In this document: positions 47,663 to 56,580 of the stretch, piece after piece
How positions within the stretch are numbered: the first letter of the stretch is position 1
How the letters are laid out: every line of letters begins with the position of its first letter
Origin: Natronomonas halophila
GTDB lineage: Archaea > Halobacteriota > Halobacteria > Halobacteriales > Haloarculaceae
Assembly (NCBI RefSeq): GCF_013391085.1
Contig: NZ_CP058334.1
Coordinates: 1,426,001 to 1,490,000 of the forward strand
Reading direction: 5' to 3'
Length of the DNA stretch: 64,000 nucleotides
Program-made: the position numbers and the translations under genes
The notes under the pieces: generated by a model
Database searches by the model: none
Told to the model about the DNA's origin: nothing
Seen by the model: the letters and a program-made list of their open reading frames with translations, nothing else

Positions 47663-47801
47663 ACGCGCCCCTCGCCCATCGAGCCGGAATGCGAGCCCGG
47701 TAGTGGCAGCGGTGGCTTTCGAGACTCGTTCTACACCTGTGAGAAGAGGAACCGGTCGACAGTCCCGATAGGAGCCGTCGGACCCCTACTTCAAAGAGAC
47801 G

Positions 47802-47813
47802 CGAACATGTTCA
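47802..47813 (+). promoter_or_regulatory. NarO-like operator (CGAACATGTTCA, one mismatch)
   Basis: Its centre is about 19 bp before the TATA-like CTACTTTTAG (47821-47830), giving a start near 47852 and a leader of about 56 nt to the regulator at 47908. Confidence 0.62.
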
Positions 47814-47824
47814 CGCCAACCTAC

Positions 47825-47842
47825 TTTTAGGACTGCCTAAAA
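47825..47842 (+). promoter_or_regulatory. Dyad TTTTAGG-N4-CCTAAAA over the TATA box
   Basis: A perfect 7-bp inverted repeat covering the TATA and the region up to the start site of the 47908 gene. It resembles DtxR/MntR-type metal-repressor sites. It would repress, whereas the adjacent NarO-like dyad would activate. Confidence 0.5.
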
Positions 47843-47907
47843 CATGAGCGTGAAGCGAGTCGGGACCGGTCGGCTATCCGACCGGCAACCGGACCCACGA
47901 GCCCATC

Positions 47908-48570
47908 ATGCCCTACGCAAAACTCACCATCACGATTCCCGAGTCCATCTGGATCAGCAAGGTGTCCCGAACGTATCCCGACACGCGGTTTCGCGTCCTC
48001 GCCGCGACCGCGAACACCGCGACCGGCGTCGCCCGAATCGAGATTCGCGGCGACGACCCGGAAGCAGTCTGTCAAGCGATGCGGGAGTACGATTCGGTGA
48101 CCGACCTGACGGTCTTCGAGGCCGACCCCGAGATGCACCGGGTACAGGTCGAAACGACGGTCCCGTTGCTGTTGACCTCCCTGCAGGACTCCGGCGTCCC
48201 CCTCGAACTGCCCTTCGAGGTCCGGGACGCCGAACTGACACTCGAAGTGACGGTCCCACAGGAGACGCTCTCGGAGTTCGGGGAGACCCTCGATAGGGTC
48301 GGCATCCAGTACACCGTCGAACGGATTCAACAGGACACCGAATCCGATTCGCTCCTGACCGAGCGCCAGCAGTGGCTCCTGGACGAGGCAATCGAGCAGG
48401 GCTACTACGATACGCCGCGTCAGACCACGCTCGTCGAACTCGCCAACGAGGTCGATATCGCGAAATCGACCTGTAGCGAAATCCTCCACCGCGTCGAGGA
48501 ACGGATTATAAAGGAACACAGGCGCGAGGACCCCGATATGGCTCGGGACATCGCTATGCCCTCGGATTGA
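47908..48570 (+). CDS. HTH_10 transcriptional regulator
   Basis: A 220-residue paralogue of the nosZ-linked regulator at 20620: MPYAKLTITIPESIWISKV start, a middle MHRVQVETTVPLLLTSLQDSG, and the HTH_10 LLTERQQWLLDEAIEQGYYDTPRQTTLVELANEVDIAKSTCSEILHRVEERI. No redox cysteine pair is present. Two operator types lie upstream (NarO-like and metal-repressor-like). The targets may be nitrogen-oxide or iron genes; this is inference. Confidence 0.82.
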   Translation: MPYAKLTITIPESIWISKVSRTYPDTRFRVLAATANTATGVARIEIRGDDPEAVCQAMREYDSVTDLTVFEADPEMHRVQVETTVPLLLTSLQDSGVPLELPFEVRDAELTLEVTVPQETLSEFGETLDRVGIQYTVERIQQDTESDSLLTERQQWLLDEAIEQGYYDTPRQTTLVELANEVDIAKSTCSEILHRVEERIIKEHRREDPDMARDIAMPSD

Positions 48571-48630
48571 GAGGCGTTTTCGGCGCCGCTCTTCGAGTTC
48601 GATTTTGTCCGAAAACACGTGTTTCAGGAT

Positions 48631-48705
48631 GGGCCCTGCCGGATTTGAACCAGCGCTCAATCCGTTATGAGCGGACCGCTTTGAGCCAGGCTAAGCTAAG
48701 GGCCC
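48631..48705 (-). tRNA. tRNA-Ile(CAT), modified-anticodon type
   Basis: A complete cloverleaf on the minus strand: acceptor GGGCCCT/AGGGCCC, D-arm GCTT...AAGC, anticodon stem GTCCG/CGGAT with loop CTCATAA, and T-arm GCTGG TTCAAAT CCGGC. No intron and no encoded CCA. The anticodon is CAT. The body is close to bacterial tRNA-Ile2 in wording, so I assign minor tRNA-Ile (AUA decoding after agmatidine modification) rather than Met. Confidence 0.88.
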
Positions 48706-48994
48706 TCTATCACCGAGTATCCGCTGGCCCCTCTTTAGTTTGCCGGGTATCGGCTTCCAACCGCGTACTATCTATTGATTCCATCAATTCGTCTGGTGGC
48801 CCGACGATAACGAAATCCGTTCCACGAAATCGCCGACTCGGACGTGGACTTCGTACTCGATATCCCGCTCATCGGGACACCGCGAAACGGCCAGTTCCCG
48901 CGGGTTGTCGAGAGGGTGGCCGTCCGACCTGACACGTCGCTCACCATGGCCCGTCCCACGGACGGTTTTTAACGGGTTGTCTCAATCACGAAGC
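48706..48994. other. Intergenic region with a possible gene fragment
   Basis: A minus-strand frame between about 48765 and 48955 reads as halophile-type protein (segments DERDIEYEVHVRVGDFVERISL), but it has no start codon before that segment. It may be a decayed gene. Nothing else is seen. Confidence 0.4.
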
Positions 48995-50296
48995 TCAGTG
49001 AGCCGGATCGGGCTGGGGGAGTGCCCTATGCTGTCGGGGGGGAACGAGATAGCTGCCCCAGTTCCGGAGACGGATGTACTGGAGGATGCCATTTGGCTGT
49101 CTGGGACCGAGACCGTACTGGTGGAACTGTTCACCGAGCATCGCTTCTCTGACCCTGCGGAACTCCGTTATCTCTCGCTGGAGTGAGAGGAACTGGAGAC
49201 CAGCAACATCACCGTCAGTCGTGTTCACATCTCGCCGAAGTATCACGGGCTCGCCGTCGTCACGGGCCCGCGCGAGTTTCTGCGCGTGTCCAACTGTCCC
49301 ATCATCACGTGCGTGCTCGTGGATTTCGTCTGTAACGTTTTTGGCACCCGTCGTGGTACCGAGTTGTTCGCCAACCGCTCCGACCGCACCGTCTTCTGCA
49401 TGGTCCGGGCTGAACATTCGCGCGACGCGTTGCTCGTGGTCGTTGTCGTCGAACCAGATTTCGAGATCGAGTTCGATCGACTCGAAATGTTGTGTCGTCC
49501 CGCCTTCGAAGGGGCCGGCCTGAATCGTGACGCGGTCCTCGGTCGCCTGACTCTCCCGGAACCCGGATCTGAATCCCATAAAAAAGGGAGCTTCTTCGGG
49601 GACCGGTTGACCGTCAGGAATCCCATCGAGACCGGCCTGGCGGTCGGCGGGAAGCCCCGCGCCGACGAATCCGGTCCGGCGATTGGTCCGCTCGAGCACC
49701 GGCCCGATTGTTTGCTCGACAGCCTCGCCGTTCAGGGTGTCTTTGTCGCCAAAGAGCGTTTCTTCGACTGCGAGGACGGCCGCGGGATTATCGCTTGCCA
49801 GATGCAGCATCGCATCCGTGTCGTCGATTTCGACCTGACTCTCGGCCGTAATCGCGGTGATCGGATCAGGATCAGGGAGATCGACTGACTCGTGGAGACC
49901 CAGTTCGTGACGGTCGAAATAGGCGGGTGTGTATCCGAGCGTAAACAACACGCCATCCGGTCCCCATTCGAGTGCACGCTCGATCTCTTGGAGCGCGGTT
50001 TCGACGCGTTGGCGCGATTCTGGCGTTGGATCGTTCGACAGCGAGAGGCTCAAGAAAACGTGGTGGGTGGCCCGACTGACGTTGCCGTCGGAATCCACTG
50101 GCAGGACGTCGTTCCAGGCGTGTTGTCGGTCCGGAAGTGTCCCCGGGTCACTCACGCCCGTCGGCGCATCGAGCGTCTGCCGATCCTGCTTATCGAGGCA
50201 GGCTGCGAGTCCACTGGCACCGCCAGTCGCCACAGCACGGCGCATGAACTGGCGCCGTGACAGTTCCGGACTGCCGTCGAACGGAAGGGGCACCAT
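48995..50296 (-). CDS. Tat-exported DyP-peroxidase-like protein
   Basis: A 433-residue exported protein. A Tat motif SRRQFMRRAVATGG is followed by AACLDKQ (possible lipobox). The C-terminal part resembles dye-decolorizing peroxidases: VGHAQKLARARDD holds the candidate heme-proximal His, ILRRDVNTTDGDVAGLQFLSLQREITEFRRVREAM follows. The GxxDG motif of the active site reads GFRSGF, so the catalytic Asp seems lost. The gene follows the copper-amine-oxidase-like gene by 4 nt. Base composition is less GC-rich than its neighbours, which may point to acquisition. Confidence 0.65.
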   Translation of the reverse strand: MVPLPFDGSPELSRRQFMRRAVATGGASGLAACLDKQDRQTLDAPTGVSDPGTLPDRQHAWNDVLPVDSDGNVSRATHHVFLSLSLSNDPTPESRQRVETALQEIERALEWGPDGVLFTLGYTPAYFDRHELGLHESVDLPDPDPITAITAESQVEIDDTDAMLHLASDNPAAVLAVEETLFGDKDTLNGEAVEQTIGPVLERTNRRTGFVGAGLPADRQAGLDGIPDGQPVPEEAPFFMGFRSGFRESQATEDRVTIQAGPFEGGTTQHFESIELDLEIWFDDNDHEQRVARMFSPDHAEDGAVGAVGEQLGTTTGAKNVTDEIHEHARDDGTVGHAQKLARARDDGEPVILRRDVNTTDGDVAGLQFLSLQREITEFRRVREAMLGEQFHQYGLGPRQPNGILQYIRLRNWGSYLVPPRQHRALPQPDPAH

Positions 50297-50300
50297 CTGT

Positions 50301-52271
50301 CTACTCGTAGCCCGAGAGTTCGATCTGCGCGGTCGTCGTAAAGTTGGTCGTCCCGGAGGAGTACGGGACCTGGTTGGTCGCCCCGATCATCAGCAGCCAG
50401 ACGATCAGGCGCTCGCCCTGTATCGACTCGCCGTCGACGTACTGCGCAGGATGGTAGAAACCCGACGGCGTCTCTTCGTCGGTGAGTCGCTCTGCTGTCG
50501 CGTCGCCGGGCCCGATTTCGTCTTCGTGGCGACGTACGACGACGACCTCTTTGTCTTCGTCGAGTGGGATATCGACAGTCTCGGGACCGTCGGGGTTACT
50601 GAACCGTATTTTCATTCCTGCTTCGCCGTCAACGTAGAGTTCCTCCTCGGGTTCGGTCCACTCGTCGCCGTCGAACAGTTCGACCGCGACACCGCTGTCG
50701 GTCCCTGGGGTTATATCGAACGCCTGCGTGGAGGTGTAGTGCTGGACGACACGCTCCTCGTAGCTCCCGTTTTCGGCGTAACTCTCCGAGTTTGCCTGTA
50801 CCTTGTTCACGAACTGCCTGACAAATCCCGGGCCAGCGCGCCGGAAGACGGGTCGCATGACTCCGTCCTCGTAGAAGTCGTATGCGATATCGTAGTTGTA
50901 CGGTCCAAAGCGGAACCCGGAGTGGAAATCAACGCTTTCAGCCCCGACAGCGCCGGTGTGGTAGTGGGTCTTGAGCTGGAACCCTCCCGGCCGTCCGTTG
51001 TCCGCCGGGAAATCGATCTTTCCGAGCAGTCCCGGGCCACCGAAGCCAGTTCCGTGTACGTCCCAGAAGCCGAGGTCACCGTTCAACACCGTATCGTCGT
51101 CGGGGAAATAGTACTCCCGCGTGTTCCGCCCTTCACGGGGGGGAAGGTAGTAGGCGGTGATCGTCGTCGGCGTATTCAACGATTCGAACACCGGCTTGCC
51201 ATTGTACGACCCGGTCATCGTGATCCCCTGATAGTTGGGTTCTTCCCAGTCGATCGACCAACCGCTTTGCTCGAACGAGTTTTCGGGGGGCTCGATGCGG
51301 TGCCATCCTTCGTTGGCCGTGTAGTATGGCCGTTTCTCGAAGGGGACGCCGGGAACGTCTCCCAGTACGGACTCGTCCATCGTCGCGACCTCGTCAGCGA
51401 GGCTCGGTGGCTGATACTCGACGTGGTCCTCGACGAGCGTGATGTTGATCATCTCTGGCTCCTCGCCAGAGCCGTCGAAAAAGGCACTGATGACGTTCCG
51501 CTCTCCATCGTCTTCGACGTTGAGTACAGCCGTACCGCCCATCCCGTGCCGGAGGTCGCCAGCACCGAGAGCGGTGAATCCGCCGCCCGATCCTTTGAAA
51601 GAGGGATACCAGGTAGACTCGCGTAGATCACCGAACTCTTCTTGGACGAGATCGCTCTCGAGGATCATCTGTCCGTGTTTCATCTCTTCGGCGTCCTGCG
51701 TTTTCTCCCAGGTGATATCCTCGGGGTCGGTGATTTCCAGAGCCACGATTTCGTCGGTGTGGCGGTCGATCAGTCCGTAGACGGTCTGTCTGTCCTCTGC
51801 GGTGACCTCGAAGGTCGCCTCGGCGTCCTCGGGGATTTCCTCGCCGGGGTAGACAAAGCCACTCTCTTCGACTGTAAAGGAGGAGGGTCCCTGAAGGCTG
51901 ATGACTTCGAGATGGTTCGTCAACACCTCGTAGACCTCGAAGGCTCCAATCCAGCTACTCACAAGGTCGTTTACTTCGGGGTCTTCGAGCAGCGTCTCGA
52001 TGGCCTGACGCTTCCTGTAGAGGTGCATCCGCTCGTAGGCCTCGTTGTCGAACGAGCGTTCGGAAGCAAAAGTCGCTGTATCCATCCGGATATCCGGAAT
52101 CCCGTTCGACAACTGTTCGACCTGATCTCCGTCTGGCTGTTCAGTCGATGGCTCGGTCTCGCTGGGTTCACCGCCGGAACAACCAGCGAGTGCCGCTGCA
52201 CCCCCCGCCGCTGCAGCTAGTTGGAGATACATTCGGCGGGGCAGTTCGCTCTCAGATAGCTTATCCGACAT
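50301..52271 (-). CDS. Tat lipoprotein resembling copper amine oxidase
   Basis: A 656-residue exported protein: Tat motif PRRMYLQLAAAAGG near residue 11 and lipobox LAGC near residue 31. The C-terminal two thirds has wording like copper amine oxidase: FWDVHGTGFGGPGLLGKIDF, QLKTHYHTGAV, then FGPYNYDIAYDFYEDGVMRPVF, in which NYD matches the region of the topaquinone tyrosine. The later H-x-H copper pair is not evident. It forms an operon with the DyP-like gene. A TTTATATC element (about 52294-52301) gives a leaderless start at 52271. Function uncertain; an exported redox pair is plausible. Confidence 0.6.
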   Translation of the reverse strand: MSDKLSESELPRRMYLQLAAAAGGAAALAGCSGGEPSETEPSTEQPDGDQVEQLSNGIPDIRMDTATFASERSFDNEAYERMHLYRKRQAIETLLEDPEVNDLVSSWIGAFEVYEVLTNHLEVISLQGPSSFTVEESGFVYPGEEIPEDAEATFEVTAEDRQTVYGLIDRHTDEIVALEITDPEDITWEKTQDAEEMKHGQMILESDLVQEEFGDLRESTWYPSFKGSGGGFTALGAGDLRHGMGGTAVLNVEDDGERNVISAFFDGSGEEPEMINITLVEDHVEYQPPSLADEVATMDESVLGDVPGVPFEKRPYYTANEGWHRIEPPENSFEQSGWSIDWEEPNYQGITMTGSYNGKPVFESLNTPTTITAYYLPPREGRNTREYYFPDDDTVLNGDLGFWDVHGTGFGGPGLLGKIDFPADNGRPGGFQLKTHYHTGAVGAESVDFHSGFRFGPYNYDIAYDFYEDGVMRPVFRRAGPGFVRQFVNKVQANSESYAENGSYEERVVQHYTSTQAFDITPGTDSGVAVELFDGDEWTEPEEELYVDGEAGMKIRFSNPDGPETVDIPLDEDKEVVVVRRHEDEIGPGDATAERLTDEETPSGFYHPAQYVDGESIQGERLIVWLLMIGATNQVPYSSGTTNFTTTAQIELSGYE

Positions 52272-52669
52272 TGCAAATGGCGATTCAGACAACCGATATA
52301 AAAAATGAATGTACATAGTAGAATAGGACTACACACAGCACTAATGCCCTAGAATAGATATTTCTATTCCACATTTCAGAACTTTTTAGCCATAGAATTG
52401 TCTGCCTTTTATTAAAATACACAGCAATACCTGATCGGGGAGTCTACTGGTCGAATAGGCCGTCTACATCGACTACGAGGTGAAGCGGTGTTTGCGATGG
52501 ACGCTCATCTTTCGCGTTCGAGTGTGTCGGAGTCTATGCATCCATTTCCCTATATCTAAGACCCCGATTACAATACATAATATTACTAATAATCTTAGCT
52601 AAAGACGGATGATTCCAACGTCCTGCCCGGAGGCCAACACCCAAACCGGAGGCGAACCACCACGCCCAC
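52272..52669. other. AT-rich intergenic region with dyad
   Basis: No gene is seen. It carries GAATAGA-N4-TCTATTC at 52352-52369, about 80 bp upstream of the amine-oxidase-like gene, and an AT-rich stretch at 52550-52610 that may hold the promoter for the alcohol dehydrogenase at 52670. Confidence 0.5.
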
Positions 52670-53851
52670 ATGGACTTCCGTTTCGAGTACGCGCCCGGCA
52701 CGATTCGGTACGGCGAGGCGTGCGTGGCAGGACTGGCCGACGAACTCGACGCGCTCGATGCCGAGCGAGCGCTGGTCGTGACCGGCCGAACCGTCGGGCA
52801 GTCGGCGGACGTGATGGACCCCGTTGAGACAGGACTGGGCGAGACACACGTCGGGACGTTCGCGGAGACGACGCCCGAAAAACGGCTGGGGACGGCCTTC
52901 GATGGCGCCGACCGAGTCGAAGACGTCGACGCCGACGCGCTGGTTGCCGTCGGCGGCGGCAGCAGCCTCGACATCGCGAAAATCACCGCCGTCGTGGCGG
53001 CCTCCGACCAGTCATACGACGAGATTCGAAGCACCTTCGAGGAGAGCGGGTCGATTGCGGCGCCCGAAGGTGAGTTGCTTCCCATCGCCGTCGTCCCGAC
53101 GACGCTCGCGGGCGCGGACCTGTCGATGATCGGCGGGATTACGGCCCGCAACGACGGTCTGATTCGCGGCGGCGTCTACGACGAGCGGTTGATGCCCGAC
53201 GCGCTGTTCTACGACCCCGAGTTGTTCCGGACGACGCCGCACGGCGTGCTGTGTGCCTCGGCGATGAACGGCTTCGACAAGGCCATCGAGACGCTGTATG
53301 CGAACACCGCGTCGCCGATTACCGACGGAACGGCGGTACGAGCGCTCGCCCACCTCGGCGACGGCCTGCCGGCCCTCGGCGAGGGCGACCGCGACGACGA
53401 GACGATGCACGACGTCGTCGTCGGGACGGTTCTCGCCCAATACGGCTGTTCGCGCCCCGATGGGCTGACGCTGTCGCTCATCCACGCCTTCGGCCACGGT
53501 ATCGCCCGCGGCTATAACGTCCAGCAGGGCGACGCCCACAGCATCATCGCGCCGCATGCCCTCCGGTATCTCTTCGAGGAGGTCGACGGTAGCCGCGAGT
53601 TGCTGGCGGAGGGCCTCGGCGTCGAGGCGGCGACCCCCGAGGGGATGGCCGAGGGCATCGTCGAGTCGGTCATCGAGGTGCGGGACGCCCTCGGGTTGTC
53701 GACGCAACTGCGGGAAATCAGCGACATGGACGAGTCGGACCTGCCCGATATCGCCCAGAACGTTCACGACGACGGCCTGATGCCCTACTGTCCGGAGGGG
53801 CTGAACCCGACCGTCGACGAACTGGAAGGCGTGCTTCGCGAGGCGTGGTGA
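52670..53851 (+). CDS. Iron-containing alcohol dehydrogenase family protein
   Basis: A 393-residue NAD(P)-dependent dehydrogenase. The dinucleotide site VAVGGGSSLDIAK is near residue 90, then VPTTLAGADLS, and metal ligands appear in AMNGFDKAIETLYAN, SLIHAFGHGIARGYNVQQGDAHSIIAPH. The family acts on alcohols, glycerol-phosphate or maleylacetate; the start DFRFEYAPGTIRYG resembles maleylacetate-reductase-like members. It is monocistronic, so the substrate is open. Confidence 0.9.
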   Translation: MDFRFEYAPGTIRYGEACVAGLADELDALDAERALVVTGRTVGQSADVMDPVETGLGETHVGTFAETTPEKRLGTAFDGADRVEDVDADALVAVGGGSSLDIAKITAVVAASDQSYDEIRSTFEESGSIAAPEGELLPIAVVPTTLAGADLSMIGGITARNDGLIRGGVYDERLMPDALFYDPELFRTTPHGVLCASAMNGFDKAIETLYANTASPITDGTAVRALAHLGDGLPALGEGDRDDETMHDVVVGTVLAQYGCSRPDGLTLSLIHAFGHGIARGYNVQQGDAHSIIAPHALRYLFEEVDGSRELLAEGLGVEAATPEGMAEGIVESVIEVRDALGLSTQLREISDMDESDLPDIAQNVHDDGLMPYCPEGLNPTVDELEGVLREAW

Positions 53852-53915
53852 CCGCCGTGCGTCGACCGTCCACGGCGGCCAGCGAGTATACGTGCGCCGA
53901 GGGACTAGGCCGGAT

Positions 53916-54980
53916 ATGACGCTGCGACGGCGAGAACTGCTCCGGGGCGCCGCGACTGGCATGGCGGGCGCAGGACTGTCGGCCGGCCTCGCCGGCTGTA
54001 CCGACGTTCAGGAGTTCGCCGAGGACGCGGACCCGCGGGGCCATCCCCTCGCCGGCACCACGACCGTCGTCATCGACGACCAAAGCGAGAGCACACACGA
54101 CCTGGAAGCGATTACCGACACGTCGCTTTCCTTCTGGACCGAAAACGCCGGGCAGTACGCGGGTTTCGAGGTCGAGTTCCGGCGCGTCGGGGACGGAAGC
54201 GGCGACGCCGACCCGGACGTCGAAATCGAGTTCCTGGACAGTCGCGAGGAACTCGACGGCTGTCAGGAACACAGCACGGACAACATCCTCGGGTGTGCGC
54301 CGCTCATCAAGGAGAACAACCGCATCGACCGGCCCGTCGTCGCCGAAGTCGTTGCCACCGGCCGGCCCTCTGGGGAGGTCGAAATCACGACCAAACACGA
54401 AATCGGCCACCTGCTCGGGTTAGGCCACGACGCCGAACCGGCCTACATCATGTCGAACCGCATCGAGGACCGCCTGCCCGAATACGAGGCCCGCGTCGAC
54501 GTCCTCGATGCCTTTCGGGCGGGCTGGAGCGCCCGCAACGACGGCACTCGCGCGTACAACGAGGGTATCGGCTACTGGAACGACGACGCCTACCAGCAGG
54601 CCATCGACCCCTTCGAGCGGTCCCGCGACCTTTATCAGTCGATTGAGGGCCACATCGCGACCGCCGAGGAGGCCGCAACGGCCTTCGAGGAGATGCAACG
54701 CCCCGAGACGGTCGACCGCGAGCGCCTCCAGCGGTACTTCGATACGGCCCGCACCGTCGCCGACTTGCTGATTGAGGCCGCCGAAAACATGCGGGCGGCC
54801 GCCGAGGCCATGGCCGACGGCGACCGGATAACCGCACGGGACCGCCAGCAGGCCGCCAACGACGCCCTGCAGGAACTCGACGGCATCGACGGCCCATCGC
54901 CGGCCGACATCGGGCGGGCGCTCGGACTGGTTCGGGAGGAAGAACTCGACGAGGGAAGCGATGGCCCGAGCGGGAGTTGA
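53916..54980 (+). CDS. Tat-exported matrixin-like zinc metalloprotease
   Basis: A 354-residue exported lipoprotein. The signal LRRRELLRGAATGMAG and lipobox LAGC are followed by a catalytic domain with the extended zinc motif HEIGHLLGLGH near residues 160-171 and a downstream Met in AYIMSN (the Met-turn). The C-terminal 170 residues are helical with alanine-rich heptads (EEAATAFEEM, AAENMRAAAEAMADG), possibly a coiled coil. The ATG at 53916 sets the twin arginine correctly. Targets are unknown. Confidence 0.85.
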   Translation: MTLRRRELLRGAATGMAGAGLSAGLAGCTDVQEFAEDADPRGHPLAGTTTVVIDDQSESTHDLEAITDTSLSFWTENAGQYAGFEVEFRRVGDGSGDADPDVEIEFLDSREELDGCQEHSTDNILGCAPLIKENNRIDRPVVAEVVATGRPSGEVEITTKHEIGHLLGLGHDAEPAYIMSNRIEDRLPEYEARVDVLDAFRAGWSARNDGTRAYNEGIGYWNDDAYQQAIDPFERSRDLYQSIEGHIATAEEAATAFEEMQRPETVDRERLQRYFDTARTVADLLIEAAENMRAAAEAMADGDRITARDRQQAANDALQELDGIDGPSPADIGRALGLVREEELDEGSDGPSGS

Positions 54981-55012
54981 CGGGCGTCGAAACGTAGGCC
55001 GGATATCGCGCG

Positions 55013-56314
55013 TCAGGGCCAGAGGCCGCGGGACTGGTGGGCCTCGGCGAGTCGTGAGAGGGCGACGATATAGGCGGCGTTTCGCCACGTCACGTCCCGG
55101 GCTTCGTACTCCTCGCGGACGTGGTTCCAGGCGTCGACCATCTCGGTTTCGAGTTCGTCGTTGACGCGTTCGAGCGACCACGGCCGGCGGTTGATGTCCT
55201 GCAGCCACTCGAAGTAAGAGACGGTGACGCCCCCGGCGTTGGCGAGGATATCGGGGATAACCGGAATCTCCCGCGCGGCGAAGATTTCGTCGGCGACGCT
55301 CGTCGTCGGGCCGTTGGCACCCTCGATTATCATATCGGCCTCGATGGCGTCGGCGTTCGATTCGGTGAGGACGTTGCCGACGGCGGCCGGAATCAACACG
55401 TCGGCGTCGAGTTCGAGCAAGCCCTCGTTGGTGACGGTTTCGGGGGCCGCATGCCCCATGACGGCCTCCGGTTCCTCGTGGTGTGACGGGATGGAGTAGG
55501 TATCGAGGCCGTTGGGGTCGTAAATACCGCCGTTGACGTCGCTGACGGCGACGACGTTCGCGCCCCAGTCGTCGAGCAGGCGGGCGGCGTTGGACCCGAC
55601 GCTGCCGTAGCCCTGAATCGCAACGTCCGTCTCCCGGAGGTCCCACCCGTAGTAGTCGACGGCCTCGCGGGTGATGATGGCGACGCTGCGACCCGGGGCG
55701 GCGTCCCGGCCTTCGCTGCCGCCGATGACTGGCGGTTTCCCGGTGACGACGCCGGGGATGGTTTCGCCTTCCTGCATCGAGTAGGCGTCCATCAGCCACG
55801 CCATCGTCTGGGGGTCCGTCCCCATGTCCGGCGCCGGGATGTCCCGGTTCGGACCGATGATGTCGCGGATTTCCTCGGCGAAGCGGCGGGTGAGCCGTTC
55901 GGTCTCTTCGTCGCTGAGTTCCTTCGGGTTGACGGCGATGCCGCCCTTCGCGCCGCCGAAGGGAAGGTCCATGACCGCACACTTCCAGGTCATCCACATC
56001 CCGAGGCCGACACATTCGTCGCGGGTGACCTCGGGGTGATAGCGCAGGCCGCCCTTATACGGGCCGCGGACGCTATCGTGCTGGGCGCGATAGCCGGTGA
56101 ACACCTCGACGTTCCCGTCGTCGCGCTCGATGGGCACCGTCACTTCCTGGACCTTCGTGGGGTGTTTGAGCCGCTCGACGACGTTCGGGTCGATATCGAG
56201 ATACGCCGCGGCCTGCTGGAGCTGTCGGCGAGCCGTCTCGACGGCCGATTCGGCCTCCGGTTCCGGCCCCGGCCCTGCCGCTGGCTCGTCGTCGCCCGGG
56301 GAAGGTGGCGACAT
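55013..56314 (-). CDS. Glu/Leu/Phe/Val dehydrogenase (glutamate dehydrogenase)
   Basis: A 433-residue NAD(P)-dependent glutamate dehydrogenase. It shows [20 protein letters not shown], the catalytic lysine segment [28 protein letters not shown], the nucleotide fold [14 protein letters not shown], and [10 protein letters not shown]. The N-terminal 35 residues are an acidic extension common in haloarchaeal GdhB-type enzymes. It starts 1 nt from the end of the rubrerythrin-like gene, implying co-transcription. It joins ammonia and 2-oxoglutarate metabolism. Confidence 0.95.
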   Translation of the reverse strand: MSPPSPGDDEPAAGPGPEPEAESAVETARRQLQQAAAYLDIDPNVVERLKHPTKVQEVTVPIERDDGNVEVFTGYRAQHDSVRGPYKGGLRYHPEVTRDECVGLGMWMTWKCAVMDLPFGGAKGGIAVNPKELSDEETERLTRRFAEEIRDIIGPNRDIPAPDMGTDPQTMAWLMDAYSMQEGETIPGVVTGKPPVIGGSEGRDAAPGRSVAIITREAVDYYGWDLRETDVAIQGYGSVGSNAARLLDDWGANVVAVSDVNGGIYDPNGLDTYSIPSHHEEPEAVMGHAAPETVTNEGLLELDADVLIPAAVGNVLTESNADAIEADMIIEGANGPTTSVADEIFAAREIPVIPDILANAGGVTVSYFEWLQDINRRPWSLERVNDELETEMVDAWNHVREEYEARDVTWRNAAYIVALSRLAEAHQSRGLWP

Positions 56315-56315
56315 A

Positions 56316-56459
56316 TTATTCGATGGGTGTCTGGCGGTTCCGCATCGCGCCGCCGCATTCGGGGCAGGTCTCGGGATTGCTCTCGGCGAGAACGATACCG
56401 CCGCATTCGAAGCACTCGTAGGTGGTCTCTTCGTCGGGAGTTTGTTCGATGTCTCTCAT
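56316..56459 (-). CDS. Rubrerythrin-like zinc-ribbon peptide (47 aa)
   Basis: A 47-residue protein with [30 protein letters not shown], two CxxCGG knuckles like the rubredoxin part of rubrerythrin. Haloarchaea often place this peptide alone. It precedes glutamate dehydrogenase by 1 nt and shares its transcript. The function is unknown; iron or zinc binding is expected. Confidence 0.8.
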   Translation of the reverse strand: MRDIEQTPDEETTYECFECGGIVLAESNPETCPECGGAMRNRQTPIE

Positions 56460-56580
56460 TGGATGTCACGAGTGGTTACCGCCGTCCGGAAGCACTCGGT
56501 TAAGGTCTATCATGTGTATAAGGTAATGCGTAGCTGTTCGATGACGAAGGGCTGCCGAAAGGGCGGGTTCGTTATTGAAC

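Noticed and set aside
48631..48705. Reading the CAT tRNA as tRNA-Met
   Set aside because: The acceptor, loop CTCATAA and T-arm follow tRNA-Ile2 wording, and the haloarchaeal elongator tRNA-Met, as I recall, has an intron that is absent here.
48768..48959. 63-codon minus-strand frame after tRNA-Ile, and a protein-like segment in another frame
   Set aside because: The frame with halophile-like wording has no start codon; too little remains to call a pseudogene with confidence.
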